NCBI GenBank assembly: GCA_963668435.2
Contig: CAXXSC010000003.1
Coordinates: 1 to 64,000 of the forward strand
Source: G963668435 sp963668435
Lineage (GTDB): Bacteria; Latescibacterota; Latescibacteria; Latescibacterales; Latescibacteraceae
Direction: 5' to 3'
DNA length: 64,000 nucleotides
Positions 53,138-62,005 of this stretch are shown piece by piece; within the stretch, counting starts at the first letter, position 1; every line of letters begins with the position of its first letter. The translations under genes were made by a program, and so were the position numbers. The notes beneath the pieces were generated by a model. That model had not been told where the DNA came from. It saw only the letters and a program-made list of their open reading frames with translations, and did not search any database.

Positions 53138-54439
53138 ATGAGCCGGAACGAATCACTTCGCCGGACGATCGTCAAGGCATCGTCCATACTGGCCGGAAGC
53201 GCCGCGATGGGGGCTGTCGCGCCCTCGACAGTGCTCGGCGCCAATGACCGTTTGAATTTCGGTATGATAGGTGTCGGCGGTATGGGCACCGGACATGTCA
53301 GGAGCCTTCTCAGCAAGAGTTCGGGCGATAATATCCAGATCTCGGCTATATCTGACGTGTACAAAGCACGAATTACACGTGCCCAGGAACTCTGCAAAGC
53401 GGCTGGCCAGGATCCTGCCGGCTACATGGATTACCGCGAACTTCTGGAAGACAAGAATGTCGACGCTGTCCTGATCGCGACTCCCGACCATTGGCATTCG
53501 ACAATCGCTATCGAGGCCATGGCCGCCGGAAAGCATGTCTATGTCGAAAAACCCATGACACTGACCTGTGAGCAGGCTATCGAACTCAGGAACGCGCAGA
53601 AGAAATACAAAATGAAACTGCAGGTCGGCCCGAATTTCACTGCGGAAAACCAGTGGCGGGTCGCAAATGAAATTATCAAGCAGGGTCGTGTCGGCAAGGT
53701 TACCTGGGCTCAGGCGAGCTATAACCGCAACCCGAAAGCGGGCGGTGCGTTTGGTTCTCTCGGCCGCGTACAGGAAGAAGCCGGTCCGCATGTTTCCGGT
53801 GAAGGTCATATCGATTGGGATATGTGGCTCGGTCACAAGCGGGGCCTCGCACCGAGGATACCCTGGAATCCGGTTCATTTCTTCAAGTTCCGCCGCTACT
53901 GGAACTACAACGGCGGTGTTGCAACCGATCTTCTTTTCCACCGTCTTGCCCCTATGCTTATCGCTCTTGCCGGTCCTAATGGTGCTTACCCGCAACGTGT
54001 CAATGCAAGCGGCGGCCTTTTCATCAAGAAAGACGGCAGGGAAGTTCCCGACGTGTTCATGATGCAGCTTGATTATCCCGATGAGTATACGATATTCATG
54101 GAAAGCGTTCTGACTAACAACACCCAGATCCCCATGCGTATATTCGGCCAGTACGGCACCATCGAATTCAGCGGTTCGCCGAAACTTACCGGCAACGGTG
54201 ATTTCAAGCAGGAGTTCCGCGACAACAACGACGGCTATGACGAGGTGACAGTCCATGTCGAAGGCAGCCGTGATCTCGAAGGCAATTTTATCGATGCAAT
54301 CAGGAATGATGTCCCGCTGCATTGTAATGTCGACCTTGGCGCAACGACTATGGTTGCTATCAAGATGGCGGTCGAATCCTATCGTCAGAACCGCACGATG
54401 CTCTGGGATGCTGAAAAGGAAAAAGTGATTCCCGTATAA
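53138..54439 (+). CDS. Tat-exported Gfo/Idh/MocA oxidoreductase, triplet copy 2
   Basis: A 433-residue protein beginning MSRNESLRRTIVKAS, a Tat-like signal with RR but a weaker following consensus (no Phe after the pair). The Rossmann fold (MIGVGGMGTGH) and catalytic VYVEKPMTLTCEQ near residue 135 match copies 1 and 3. It ends NRTMLWDAEKEKV. AAGGAG lies 8 bases before the ATG. The 182-base gap to copy 1 holds a 10-base inverted repeat. The three copies keep the active site but differ in the substrate-side loops, so they may oxidise different glycosides. Confidence 0.92.
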   Translation: MSRNESLRRTIVKASSILAGSAAMGAVAPSTVLGANDRLNFGMIGVGGMGTGHVRSLLSKSSGDNIQISAISDVYKARITRAQELCKAAGQDPAGYMDYRELLEDKNVDAVLIATPDHWHSTIAIEAMAAGKHVYVEKPMTLTCEQAIELRNAQKKYKMKLQVGPNFTAENQWRVANEIIKQGRVGKVTWAQASYNRNPKAGGAFGSLGRVQEEAGPHVSGEGHIDWDMWLGHKRGLAPRIPWNPVHFFKFRRYWNYNGGVATDLLFHRLAPMLIALAGPNGAYPQRVNASGGLFIKKDGREVPDVFMMQLDYPDEYTIFMESVLTNNTQIPMRIFGQYGTIEFSGSPKLTGNGDFKQEFRDNNDGYDEVTVHVEGSRDLEGNFIDAIRNDVPLHCNVDLGATTMVAIKMAVESYRQNRTMLWDAEKEKVIPV

Positions 54440-54504
54440 TCCGCCGGGAACAGAACAGTGAAATGACAAAATTGAAACATAAATAATCAAACGTGGAGTG
54501 TACC

Positions 54505-55821
54505 ATGAGTTCGAAAGCAAACTCTCGCCGTTCTTTCATGAAGACGGCTGCGGTAGCCGCGGGAACAGCCTCGATGGCGTCCATAGCTCCCTCGACGGTT
54601 CTCGGTGCAAACGACCGCATCAACCTCGCGCTTATCGGCTGCGGTGGTATGGGACGCGGTCATCTCGGTAATATCCTGAAGTACAGCAAGGACCTGAATG
54701 TTCCGGTCGCCGCTGTCTGTGATGTTTACCGCCGCCGCCTCACAATGGCAAAGAAAATGGTCAACGATGCCGGTTTCGAGACCCAGGATGTCCTCGATTA
54801 CCGTAAGATCATCGACGACAAGGATATCGATGCTGTCCTGATCGCCACCCCCGATCACTGGCATTCGAAAATGGCTATCGATGCCATGGAAGCCGGTAAG
54901 AATGTCTATCTCGAGAAGCCCATGACGCTGACTGTCGAACAGGCTATCGAGGTTCGCGACTGTGTCCGCCGTACCGGCAAGGTCCTCCAGGTCGGTCCCC
55001 AGTATACCTCCGAGGATCAGTACTGGAACACCCACGAGCTGATCAAGTCCGGCCAGGTCGGCAAGGTCACCTGGGCACAGGGAAGCTACAACAGGAATGT
55101 CAAGGGTGGTGCGTTCAACAGATGGTTCAAGATCGACGAGTCTGCAGGCCCCGGCTACCCCGGTGAGGATTACATCGACTGGGATATGTGGCTTGGCCAC
55201 AAATACGGCCTCGCCAAGAGAATTCCGTGGAATCCCGAGCATTTCTTCCGTTTCCGCAAGTACTTTGCCTATAACGGCGGTGTAGCAACAGACCTCCTGT
55301 ATCACATTCTGTCACCGCTCCTGATCGCCATCACCGGCGCCAACGGCCAGTATCCGAGCCGTGTCAACGCCAGCGGCGGCCTTTACATCCTTAAGGATGG
55401 CAGGGACATTCCTGATGTCTTCATGATGACAGTCGATTATCCCGGTGAGTTCACGGTCCACCTGTCGAGCGTGCTGACAAACAACACGCAGCAGCCGAAC
55501 AGGATCTACGCTCAGTATTCGACCATCGACGTTTCCAATCACGGCAACGCGGTCCTGACCGGAAACGGTGATTTCAAACAGGAGTTCAAGGACAATTTCA
55601 ACGGATACGAGGAAGTCACTGTACCCGCTGAAAAGCAGAATGGTAACCACACCATGATGGAGCAGAATTTCCTTGCTGCGATCAGGACGGGCGAACGCCT
55701 CTACTGCAACGCGGAACTCGGCTGTGCCGCCATGGTCGCTATCAAGATGGGTGTCGATTCATATCTCCAGAACAAGACGCTTATGTGGGATGCGGAAAAA
55801 GAGAAAGTCGTGACGGTCTAA
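54505..55821 (+). CDS. Tat-exported Gfo/Idh/MocA oxidoreductase, triplet copy 3
   Basis: A 438-residue protein with a Tat signal (SRRSFMKTAA), a Rossmann fold (LIGCGGMGRGH), catalytic VYLEKPMTLTVEQ near residue 138 and the shared C-terminus KTLMWDAEKEKV. Copy 3 has an extra loop (AEKQNGNHTMM) near residue 385 relative to copies 1 and 2. GGAG 7 bases upstream favours 54505 over an in-frame Met at 54493. It follows copy 2 by 65 bases and precedes a long hairpin. Confidence 0.92.
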   Translation: MSSKANSRRSFMKTAAVAAGTASMASIAPSTVLGANDRINLALIGCGGMGRGHLGNILKYSKDLNVPVAAVCDVYRRRLTMAKKMVNDAGFETQDVLDYRKIIDDKDIDAVLIATPDHWHSKMAIDAMEAGKNVYLEKPMTLTVEQAIEVRDCVRRTGKVLQVGPQYTSEDQYWNTHELIKSGQVGKVTWAQGSYNRNVKGGAFNRWFKIDESAGPGYPGEDYIDWDMWLGHKYGLAKRIPWNPEHFFRFRKYFAYNGGVATDLLYHILSPLLIAITGANGQYPSRVNASGGLYILKDGRDIPDVFMMTVDYPGEFTVHLSSVLTNNTQQPNRIYAQYSTIDVSNHGNAVLTGNGDFKQEFKDNFNGYEEVTVPAEKQNGNHTMMEQNFLAAIRTGERLYCNAELGCAAMVAIKMGVDSYLQNKTLMWDAEKEKVVTV

Positions 55822-55882
55822 AACATCAGTCACGATCAACAATGCTTTATTTAATTCAGGCGGATATGAGCCGCCGATGACA

Positions 55883-55922
55883 GCGTATCCGGTGCAATAC
55901 CGTGGTGTTGCACCGGATACGC
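55883..55922 (+). promoter_or_regulatory. Long 15-base-pair hairpin before the fourth Gfo/Idh/MocA gene
   Basis: GCGTATCCGGTGCAA pairs perfectly with TTGCACCGGATACGC across a 10-base loop. No T-run follows on the plus strand. It lies 30 bases before the GTG start at 55953, after its upstream neighbour's stop. It could stabilise mRNA ends or act as a weak terminator. Confidence 0.6.
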
Positions 55923-55952
55923 ATTATTCACACTGTACGGAGGTTGATAACA

Positions 55953-57560
55953 GTGAGTGCCAAGAAAAATACAGCCGCTGACAGCGGAACGCCGAAAAAG
56001 GGCGGGATCCAAAGGCGCGATGTTCTAAAAGGTCTTGCTACGGTTCCGGTACTCGGCGTTTTTGCCGCAAAGCTGGCTAAGAAGAGGAAATATGATGCAA
56101 CCAGGAAAGATGCCATCATGTCCGAACTCGGACTTAAAGGCGAGGCTCCCACAATTCTGCCCGCAAGCTCGATTAAGGCATCCTCGAAAGAGATCCGTGT
56201 CGGCATGATCGGCTACGGCAGCCGCGGCGAATATCTGATGCGCGCGGCGGGTTATGCCCATCCTTCCTGGCTCGAGAGCATGAAACAGGCGGCTATCGAA
56301 AATTCAAGCGACCGCCGTTATACCGATTTCATGGACCAGGACGATCTCAACATCGTTGTCACCGGTGTCTGTGATGTCTTCGATATCCGTGCCCAGAAAT
56401 GCATGGAGGCGGTCAGCTGCGAAGAAAATCCGGGTAAGGCATACAAGGAAGTCAAACGTTACCGTACCTACAAGCAGCTTATCAACAGCCCTGAAATCGA
56501 TGCTGTCATTATCGCCACACCCGAGCACTGGCATGCTCCGATGGCTATCGAGGCCTGTAAAGCCGGCAAGCATGTCTATCTCGAGAAACCGTTCACCAAG
56601 ACCATTCCCGAAGTCTATGAACTGGTCGATGCTATCGACAGCAGCGGCATCAAGTTCCAGCTCGGTCACCAGGGCCGTCAGACCGATGCCTACATGATGG
56701 CCAAGGAAGTGGTCAACAAGGGTATCCTCGGTAAAGTATCACTGGTCACCGTGACCACGAACAGGAACGACCCCAACGGCGCATGGGTTTACAATATTCA
56801 TCCCGAGGCCTCGCCGTTCAATATCGACCTTCGCCAGTTCCGCGGCAAGACCCCGAGAAAACCCGACCAGCAGATGATCCGCCGTTTCTTCCAGTGGCGT
56901 CTCTGGTACGATTACGGTACCGGTCTTTCCGGCGACCTTTTCACTCACGAGTTCGATTCAATCAATATGATCCTTGATCTCGGTATCCCGAAAAGCGCGG
57001 TGGCATCCGGTGGTATCTATTACTACAAGGACGGCCGCGAGGTTCCCGATGTCTACCAGGCGGTATACGAGTATCCCGACAGAGATCTGACACTCATGTA
57101 TTCTGCGACCCTTTCGAACCAGACGAACCGCGGCAAGCTCATCATGGGCAGCGATGCCGTGCTCGATCTCGGTCAGCTTCACGCCAGCGCCATGTCGGTG
57201 ACCGCAGATGCCGGTTCGCAGCGCTATAAAGAGAAGATCGACAGCGGCCTGATCAACACCAGCCTTCCGATGTTTACGTTTACACCGGGTTCCAAGGGAC
57301 TGGATGCTGTCACCTCGGCAACAGAGAAATACTTTGCCGGCCGCGGCCTTCTCTACACCTATCGCGACGGCAAACGTTACGATACCACGAACCTGCATAT
57401 TCTCGAGTGGCTTGAGGCTATCAGGACCGACGGCGAGACTTCCTGTGGCGCCGAACACGGACGTCAGGAGGCGATCACCGCACACATGGGTACAATGGCC
57501 TATCTGAGCGGCAAGAAAGTCGAGTGGGATAGTACGAACAACTGCATCGTCGAGTCCTGA
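55953..57560 (+). CDS. Long Gfo/Idh/MocA oxidoreductase, probably Tat-exported
   Basis: A 535-residue protein, about 100 residues longer than the triplet copies. Its N-terminus is hydrophilic for some 18 residues, then has IQRRDVLKGLATVPVLGVF, an atypical Tat or anchor signal. The Rossmann motif MIGYGSRGEYL lies near residue 85, the catalytic VYLEKPFTKTIPE near residue 210, and WLEAIRTDGETSCGAEHG near the end. GTG is the start because GGAGG lies 9 bases upstream; an in-frame Met at 55902 lies within the hairpin stem. A terminator follows. Extra length is mainly N-terminal, before the Rossmann domain. Confidence 0.88.
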   Translation: MSAKKNTAADSGTPKKGGIQRRDVLKGLATVPVLGVFAAKLAKKRKYDATRKDAIMSELGLKGEAPTILPASSIKASSKEIRVGMIGYGSRGEYLMRAAGYAHPSWLESMKQAAIENSSDRRYTDFMDQDDLNIVVTGVCDVFDIRAQKCMEAVSCEENPGKAYKEVKRYRTYKQLINSPEIDAVIIATPEHWHAPMAIEACKAGKHVYLEKPFTKTIPEVYELVDAIDSSGIKFQLGHQGRQTDAYMMAKEVVNKGILGKVSLVTVTTNRNDPNGAWVYNIHPEASPFNIDLRQFRGKTPRKPDQQMIRRFFQWRLWYDYGTGLSGDLFTHEFDSINMILDLGIPKSAVASGGIYYYKDGREVPDVYQAVYEYPDRDLTLMYSATLSNQTNRGKLIMGSDAVLDLGQLHASAMSVTADAGSQRYKEKIDSGLINTSLPMFTFTPGSKGLDAVTSATEKYFAGRGLLYTYRDGKRYDTTNLHILEWLEAIRTDGETSCGAEHGRQEAITAHMGTMAYLSGKKVEWDSTNNCIVES

Positions 57561-57580
57561 TGACTGCATGAGATACATGA

Positions 57581-57617
57581 AAAAAGCGCGGAGCCGTTTG
57601 GTGGTTTCGCGCTTTTT
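57581..57617 (+). terminator. Terminator after the long Gfo/Idh/MocA gene
   Basis: AAAAAGCGCG / CGCGCTTTTT, a 10-base-pair stem with a 17-base loop, ends in five T. It lies 20 bases after the stop. Confidence 0.8.
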
Positions 57618-57787
57618 CGTTCCGTTTACCTTGAAAAATACGGTGGCGGTTCGTAGCTCAATTCATTATATTTTAAGTTTAAGGAAATGCAAAACAAAGT
57701 ATCATGAGCCTGCGGAAGCGTTGATCACGGTCGTTCAAGGGCCTGATTTTGTATGTTTTTGCGGCACATAAACAACAGGAGAGAAAA

Positions 57788-58528
57788 TTGCTGAAATCCG
57801 TTTCGTTCAAAATTGCGGTTCTTATGAGCCTTGCGCTGCTCTTGTTTGCGGGCGCTGTATCCGCTCAGGGTACGTTCACGGATGCCGATGCCAAAACGCT
57901 TGTCGGCAGTGATTCCGATGCTATTTCCGAAGTTCTGTATAAGCTGTCGGATGTCTATGAGGCTAAAGGCAAGGATGCCCTGAAACCGGCAGTTCCCGCC
58001 CTGATCACCTGCCTCGAGAACGAGTTGAAAATTCCTGAGGACGAGCGCTGGAATCTTGTCGATATCGTCAAGGTTCTCTCCATGACCGGTGACGAACGCG
58101 CTATCCCTTCGATGCTCAATATCATGAGCTTCATGTGGGGCGGCGGAAATCCTTTCACGGCACAGGGTTTTCTCAAAATCGGCAACAAGGTTGTCAAGGA
58201 TATCGCCGATTCTCTTTCAAGCACCAATCCCGAGACCCGCGGCCGTGCCGCTCTCACGCTTCACAACATGAAGAAATTCGATGAGACCGGTTCTTTCTTC
58301 AAAGCCAACGACCTGAACACGATCAAGGGCATCCTTCTCAAGAACCTCGAAGACGAGGCTGTCAACGTTCGTATTTATTCAGTTACGGCGCTTCGGAGCT
58401 TTGGCGACAATTCAGTTATTCCGAAACTGGAATGGCTTGAGAAGAATGATGCTCACAAGGATTCCGGCGGAACCTATGAGGTCCGTATCGAGGCAACGGA
58501 AACACTGAAGATCCTCAAGGGCAACTGA
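57788..58528 (+). CDS. Exported HEAT-repeat protein
   Basis: A 246-residue protein with a signal peptide (about 25 residues, to VSAQG) and several HEAT/armadillo-like helical repeats (for example ERWNLVDIVKVLSMTGDERA, DEAVNVRIYSVTALRSFGD). Such repeats form protein-binding solenoids; no catalytic motif is seen. The proposed start is a TTG with AGGAG 6 bases upstream; an in-frame upstream Met at 57749 would add a non-signal leader. It lies between Gfo/Idh/MocA genes and is followed by a strong terminator. A scaffold role is inference. Confidence 0.75.
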   Translation: MLKSVSFKIAVLMSLALLLFAGAVSAQGTFTDADAKTLVGSDSDAISEVLYKLSDVYEAKGKDALKPAVPALITCLENELKIPEDERWNLVDIVKVLSMTGDERAIPSMLNIMSFMWGGGNPFTAQGFLKIGNKVVKDIADSLSSTNPETRGRAALTLHNMKKFDETGSFFKANDLNTIKGILLKNLEDEAVNVRIYSVTALRSFGDNSVIPKLEWLEKNDAHKDSGGTYEVRIEATETLKILKGN

Positions 58529-58553
58529 TCCGCAGCGGACATGATTTGTATTC

Positions 58554-58586
58554 AACGGGAACATGGAAACATGTTCCCGTTTTTTT
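58554..58586 (+). terminator. Terminator after the first HEAT-repeat gene
   Basis: AACGGGAACATG / CATGTTCCCGTT, a 12-base-pair stem with a GAAA tetraloop, runs into a row of seven T. Strong. Confidence 0.95.
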
Positions 58587-58758
58587 ATGTCTAAACGGCG
58601 TTTTCCATTTGACTTTCATATGGTGACAGACAATACTATAAACAGATTATCTTCAAGCAGTTTGATGTTAACGGGGCAGCGCGCTTTTCATTGAAAGCAG
58701 CATCACCTCGCAAGTTCGCATTACATTCAATAAACCTGTACAGGAAAGGTGACAACGT

Positions 58759-59346
58759 ATGAAAGCAGTGCAAGAACATCTCTCACTGAAATGGCTGTCG
58801 ATGCTGTTTTTGGTCGGTCTTGCCGGGCTTATTGTCGTATCCTGCAGCAAGCCTGTCGAACTCGATGAGGATTTCCAGAAACTGTTGACCTATAATTTCG
58901 GTGACAGCAGGGAACCGCTGATGGTTGTGCAGGACCGTGTCAGATCCTCGTTTGGCAACGCCGAAGAACGCCTCAATCTCGAACTGCAGCTCGCTGAACT
59001 TCTCAAGAAACCCGAAAGCACGCTGGCATGTAAAGACTTTGCCTGCCGTCAGCTCATGCTGGCCGGTACAGAGAAATCTGTCAAGGCAATTGCCACACTC
59101 CTCAATGATGACAAGACCGCCGATATGGCACGTTATGCCCTTGAGCGCAATCCTGACCCGAGTGTCGATGCCGAACTCGTCAAGGCCGCAAAGACAGCGA
59201 AAGGCCGCCGTCTTGTCGGTATTATCAATACGCTTGGAGAACGCCGCAACAGCGCGAACAATGCCGCTATAGAGGCATATGTTTCCGATAGTGACGCCGA
59301 CGTTGCCGCTGCCGCGAAAACCGCGCTGGCCAAAGCCGGAAAATAA
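58759..59346 (+). CDS. HEAT-repeat lipoprotein
   Basis: A 195-residue lipoprotein (lipobox IVVSC near residue 29) with several HEAT-like helix pairs (for example EKSVKAIATLLNDDKTADMARYAL in part: KAIATLLNDDKTADMARYA). It has no catalytic motif. It resembles the preceding exported HEAT protein and the two probably share a function, although a terminator separates them. It precedes the next Gfo/Idh/MocA gene by 82 bases and may be cotranscribed with it. Confidence 0.78.
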   Translation: MKAVQEHLSLKWLSMLFLVGLAGLIVVSCSKPVELDEDFQKLLTYNFGDSREPLMVVQDRVRSSFGNAEERLNLELQLAELLKKPESTLACKDFACRQLMLAGTEKSVKAIATLLNDDKTADMARYALERNPDPSVDAELVKAAKTAKGRRLVGIINTLGERRNSANNAAIEAYVSDSDADVAAAAKTALAKAGK

Positions 59347-59425
59347 GTCAAGTATTGAATCAAATCAGGAATTAACGTCAGTATTTAATATAAGGGTGTC
59401 CTGATGGATAACCCGGTGGAGGTTC

Positions 59426-60733
59426 ATGATGAAAAAACAGAGTATGCGCGGAAGAAGGCAATTCATGAAATCCGCAGCTGTGCTTGCTGCCGCACCAATG
59501 ATCGTTCCCTCGACTGTTTTCGGCCAGACAGCGCCGAGCAACAGGATTACGATGGGAGTTATCGGCTGCGGCAGTATGGGTAACAGCAATATAGACAATT
59601 TCCTCAAGCTCGATGACGTACAAATTATCGGAACATGCGATGTAGATAAAAACAGGCTGAATGAAACGACGGCGAAAATCGAGAAAGCCTATGCGGAAAA
59701 GAAAGGTGTCAGTAACTATGCAGGGTGCAAAGGCACCGGCGATTTCCGTGACCTGATCGCCCGTCAGGATATCGATGCCGTTCTGTGTGCATTGCCCGAC
59801 CACTGGCATTCGATCCCCGCTGTTACAGCCGCAAACGCCAAGAAGGACATCTATGGCGAGAAGCCGTTGGCGAGAACGATCGCTGAGGGCCGTGCGATTG
59901 TCAACGCTGTCGAAAAGAACAATGTTATCTGGCAGACCGGAAGCTGGCAGCGTTCACAGCCGCATTTCCGCCAGGCATGCGAGCTTGTCAGGAACGGTAA
60001 GATCGGTAAGCTCACCGCGGTTGAGGTCGGCCTTCCTACCGGACGTCCCACTGAGTATCATCAGGAAGAGCCGATTCCCGCGGGATTCGATTATGATTTC
60101 TGGCTGGGACCCGCGCCGTGGGCTCCGTATACCGAACAGCGCTGCCACTGGAATTTCCGCTGGATTCTGGATTATTCCGGTGGCCAGCTCACCGACTGGG
60201 CGGGCCACCATATCGATATCGCTCACTGGGGCGCCGATAAGGAACGTACAGGGCCGGTCGAGATCCAGGGTGAGGGTGTCTACCCGCGCGAGGGTCTCTG
60301 GGATGCAGTGACAGAGTACCGTTTCGAATGCCTTTATGAGGACGGTCTAAAGCTGACGGTCGCCAACAACGAGAAAATCCCCATGGGTGCCAAGTTCATC
60401 GGCACCGAGGGCTGGGTGCATGTCGACAGGCGCGGCATGGATACCGAACCTAAATCTCTGCTGACCGCAATGACCGGGCCCGATGAAATCCACCTTTACA
60501 AGTCGAACAACCACTGGTCGAATTTCATCGAGTGTGTCAAGACCCGCAAGCAGACAATCACGCCGCCAGAGGTGGCTCAACGCTCAATTTCTGTCGGTCA
60601 TCTTGGTGATATCGCCATGCAGCTTGGCCGCAAGCTCAATTGGGATCCGGCGAAAGAGCGTTTCGTGAACGATCCCGAGGCGGACAGGATGCTGCAGCGT
60701 CCCATGAGGGCGCCCTGGTGTCTGCCCGTGTAA
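59426..60733 (+). CDS. Tat-exported Gfo/Idh/MocA oxidoreductase
   Basis: A 435-residue protein with a Tat-like signal (RGRRQFMKSAA), a Rossmann fold (GVIGCGSMGNSN), the catalytic motif IYGEKPLARTIAE near residue 145, and the C-terminus GHLGDIAMQLGRKLNWDP. It is closest to the operon's gene at 43108-44463 in plan, not to the triplet: it has the DYDFWLGPAPWAPY segment near residue 225 and ends in a PWCLPV tail. GGAGG precedes two adjacent ATG codons; either may start. It is followed by a long hairpin. Confidence 0.92.
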   Translation: MMKKQSMRGRRQFMKSAAVLAAAPMIVPSTVFGQTAPSNRITMGVIGCGSMGNSNIDNFLKLDDVQIIGTCDVDKNRLNETTAKIEKAYAEKKGVSNYAGCKGTGDFRDLIARQDIDAVLCALPDHWHSIPAVTAANAKKDIYGEKPLARTIAEGRAIVNAVEKNNVIWQTGSWQRSQPHFRQACELVRNGKIGKLTAVEVGLPTGRPTEYHQEEPIPAGFDYDFWLGPAPWAPYTEQRCHWNFRWILDYSGGQLTDWAGHHIDIAHWGADKERTGPVEIQGEGVYPREGLWDAVTEYRFECLYEDGLKLTVANNEKIPMGAKFIGTEGWVHVDRRGMDTEPKSLLTAMTGPDEIHLYKSNNHWSNFIECVKTRKQTITPPEVAQRSISVGHLGDIAMQLGRKLNWDPAKERFVNDPEADRMLQRPMRAPWCLPV

Positions 60734-60760
60734 CAAACAGTGAACAATGTGAATCTCGCG

Positions 60761-60799
60761 GGGCCCGGGCATGTATCTTGAACAGGATACGCCGGGCCC
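60761..60799 (+). promoter_or_regulatory. Long GC-rich hairpin before the cytoplasmic Gfo/Idh/MocA gene
   Basis: GGGCCCGG...GTATC pairs with GATAC...CCGGGCCC around an 8-base loop, with a small internal bulge. No T-run follows. It lies 30 bases before the ATG at 60829, the same spacing as the hairpin before the gene at 55953. Confidence 0.55.
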
Positions 60800-60828
60800 G
60801 GCTGATTGAAAAGCCAGGGAGTAGTTAA

Positions 60829-61986
60829 ATGAGTAGAAAAATTCGCATGGGTATGATAGGCGGCGGCATAGACGCTTTCATCGGCGCCGTGCATCGTATG
60901 GCAGCCTCGCTCGACGGTGAATGCGAGCTTGTCTGCGGTGCCTTTTCAAGTACGCCGGAACGCTCGAAAAAATCGGGTGAGGCCTTTTATCTGCCGCCGG
61001 AGCGAGTCTATGGCAGTTATGAGGAGATGATCGAGAAGGAGAAGGCTTTGCCGGAGGGCGAACGCATGGATTTCGTGTCCATTGTGGCTCCGAATTTCCT
61101 CCATTTCCCGGCGGCGAAATGCGCGCTCGAAAACGGATTTCCCGTTGTCTGCGACAAGCCTATAACCTTTACGCTCGATCAGGCGAAAGAGCTGAAAGAA
61201 GTCATCGAAAAGAGCGGCCTTCTGTTCTGCCTCACGCACAATTACACCGGTTATCCGCTTGTCAAAGAGGCACGCGAGATCGTGAAAGCCGGCAAGCTGG
61301 GAGCTATCCGGAAAGTCGTGGTGGAATATCCCCAGGGCTGGCTTGCCGACAGGCTTGAGGATACCGGCCAGAAACAGGCCTCGTGGCGCACTGATCCCAG
61401 CAAGATCGGCGCATCGAACTGTATCGGTGATATCGGCACACATGCTGCAAATCTCGCAGAATACATCACGGGTTGTAAGATTGCGGAGCTTTGCGCAGAG
61501 CTCACCACTTTTGTTCCGGGAAGACGGCTCGAGGACGACGGCAATATGCTGCTTCGTTTCGATAACGGCGCGAAAGGTGTTCTTTTCGCCAGTCAGATCA
61601 GTGTGGGGGAGGAAAATGCTCTTCGTATACGCGTTTACGGCGAGAAGGGCGGTCTCGAATGGGCGCAGCAGGAGCCGAATACGCTCTGGCTGAAATGGAA
61701 CGACCGCCCGACAGAGATGCTCAGAACCTCGGCAGGGTATCTCTCTCCGATAGCGCAGGCAAACACCCGTACGCCCATGGGGCATCCCGAGGCGTTTGTC
61801 GAGGCGTTTGCCAATGTCTACCGTAATTTCCTGATGACGCTCAGGGCTCAGATGGAGGGCACGGAGCCCGCGCCGGAGCATCTCGATTTCATGGGCGCTG
61901 AGGAAGGCATCCGTGGCATGGCGTTTATCGAGACTGCGGTGGAGTCGAGCAGTAAAGGTGCTGTATGGATGAAGTTGAAATCGTGA
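60829..61986 (+). CDS. Cytoplasmic Gfo/Idh/MocA oxidoreductase
   Basis: A 385-residue enzyme without signal peptide, the only clearly cytoplasmic member of the set here. Rossmann motif MGMIGGGIDAFIG is near the start, catalytic VVCDKPITFTLDQ near residue 110 (Asp in place of Glu in EKP), and GDIGTHAANLAEY near residue 205. It probably acts on the imported product of the exported enzymes. It precedes a TIM-barrel gene by 19 bases, and the two probably form an operon. Confidence 0.92.
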   Translation: MSRKIRMGMIGGGIDAFIGAVHRMAASLDGECELVCGAFSSTPERSKKSGEAFYLPPERVYGSYEEMIEKEKALPEGERMDFVSIVAPNFLHFPAAKCALENGFPVVCDKPITFTLDQAKELKEVIEKSGLLFCLTHNYTGYPLVKEAREIVKAGKLGAIRKVVVEYPQGWLADRLEDTGQKQASWRTDPSKIGASNCIGDIGTHAANLAEYITGCKIAELCAELTTFVPGRRLEDDGNMLLRFDNGAKGVLFASQISVGEENALRIRVYGEKGGLEWAQQEPNTLWLKWNDRPTEMLRTSAGYLSPIAQANTRTPMGHPEAFVEAFANVYRNFLMTLRAQMEGTEPAPEHLDFMGAEEGIRGMAFIETAVESSSKGAVWMKLKS

Positions 61987-62005
61987 TAAGGGAAAGGAAC
62001 GCGAT

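Noticed and set aside
53153..54520. A 455-codon open frame on the minus strand opposite the second triplet gene, and similar long frames opposite 43108-44463, 54505-55821 and 60829-63061
   Set aside because: They lie fully antisense to clear enzyme genes, have no ribosome binding site or recognisable domain, and arise from codon bias in the real gene.
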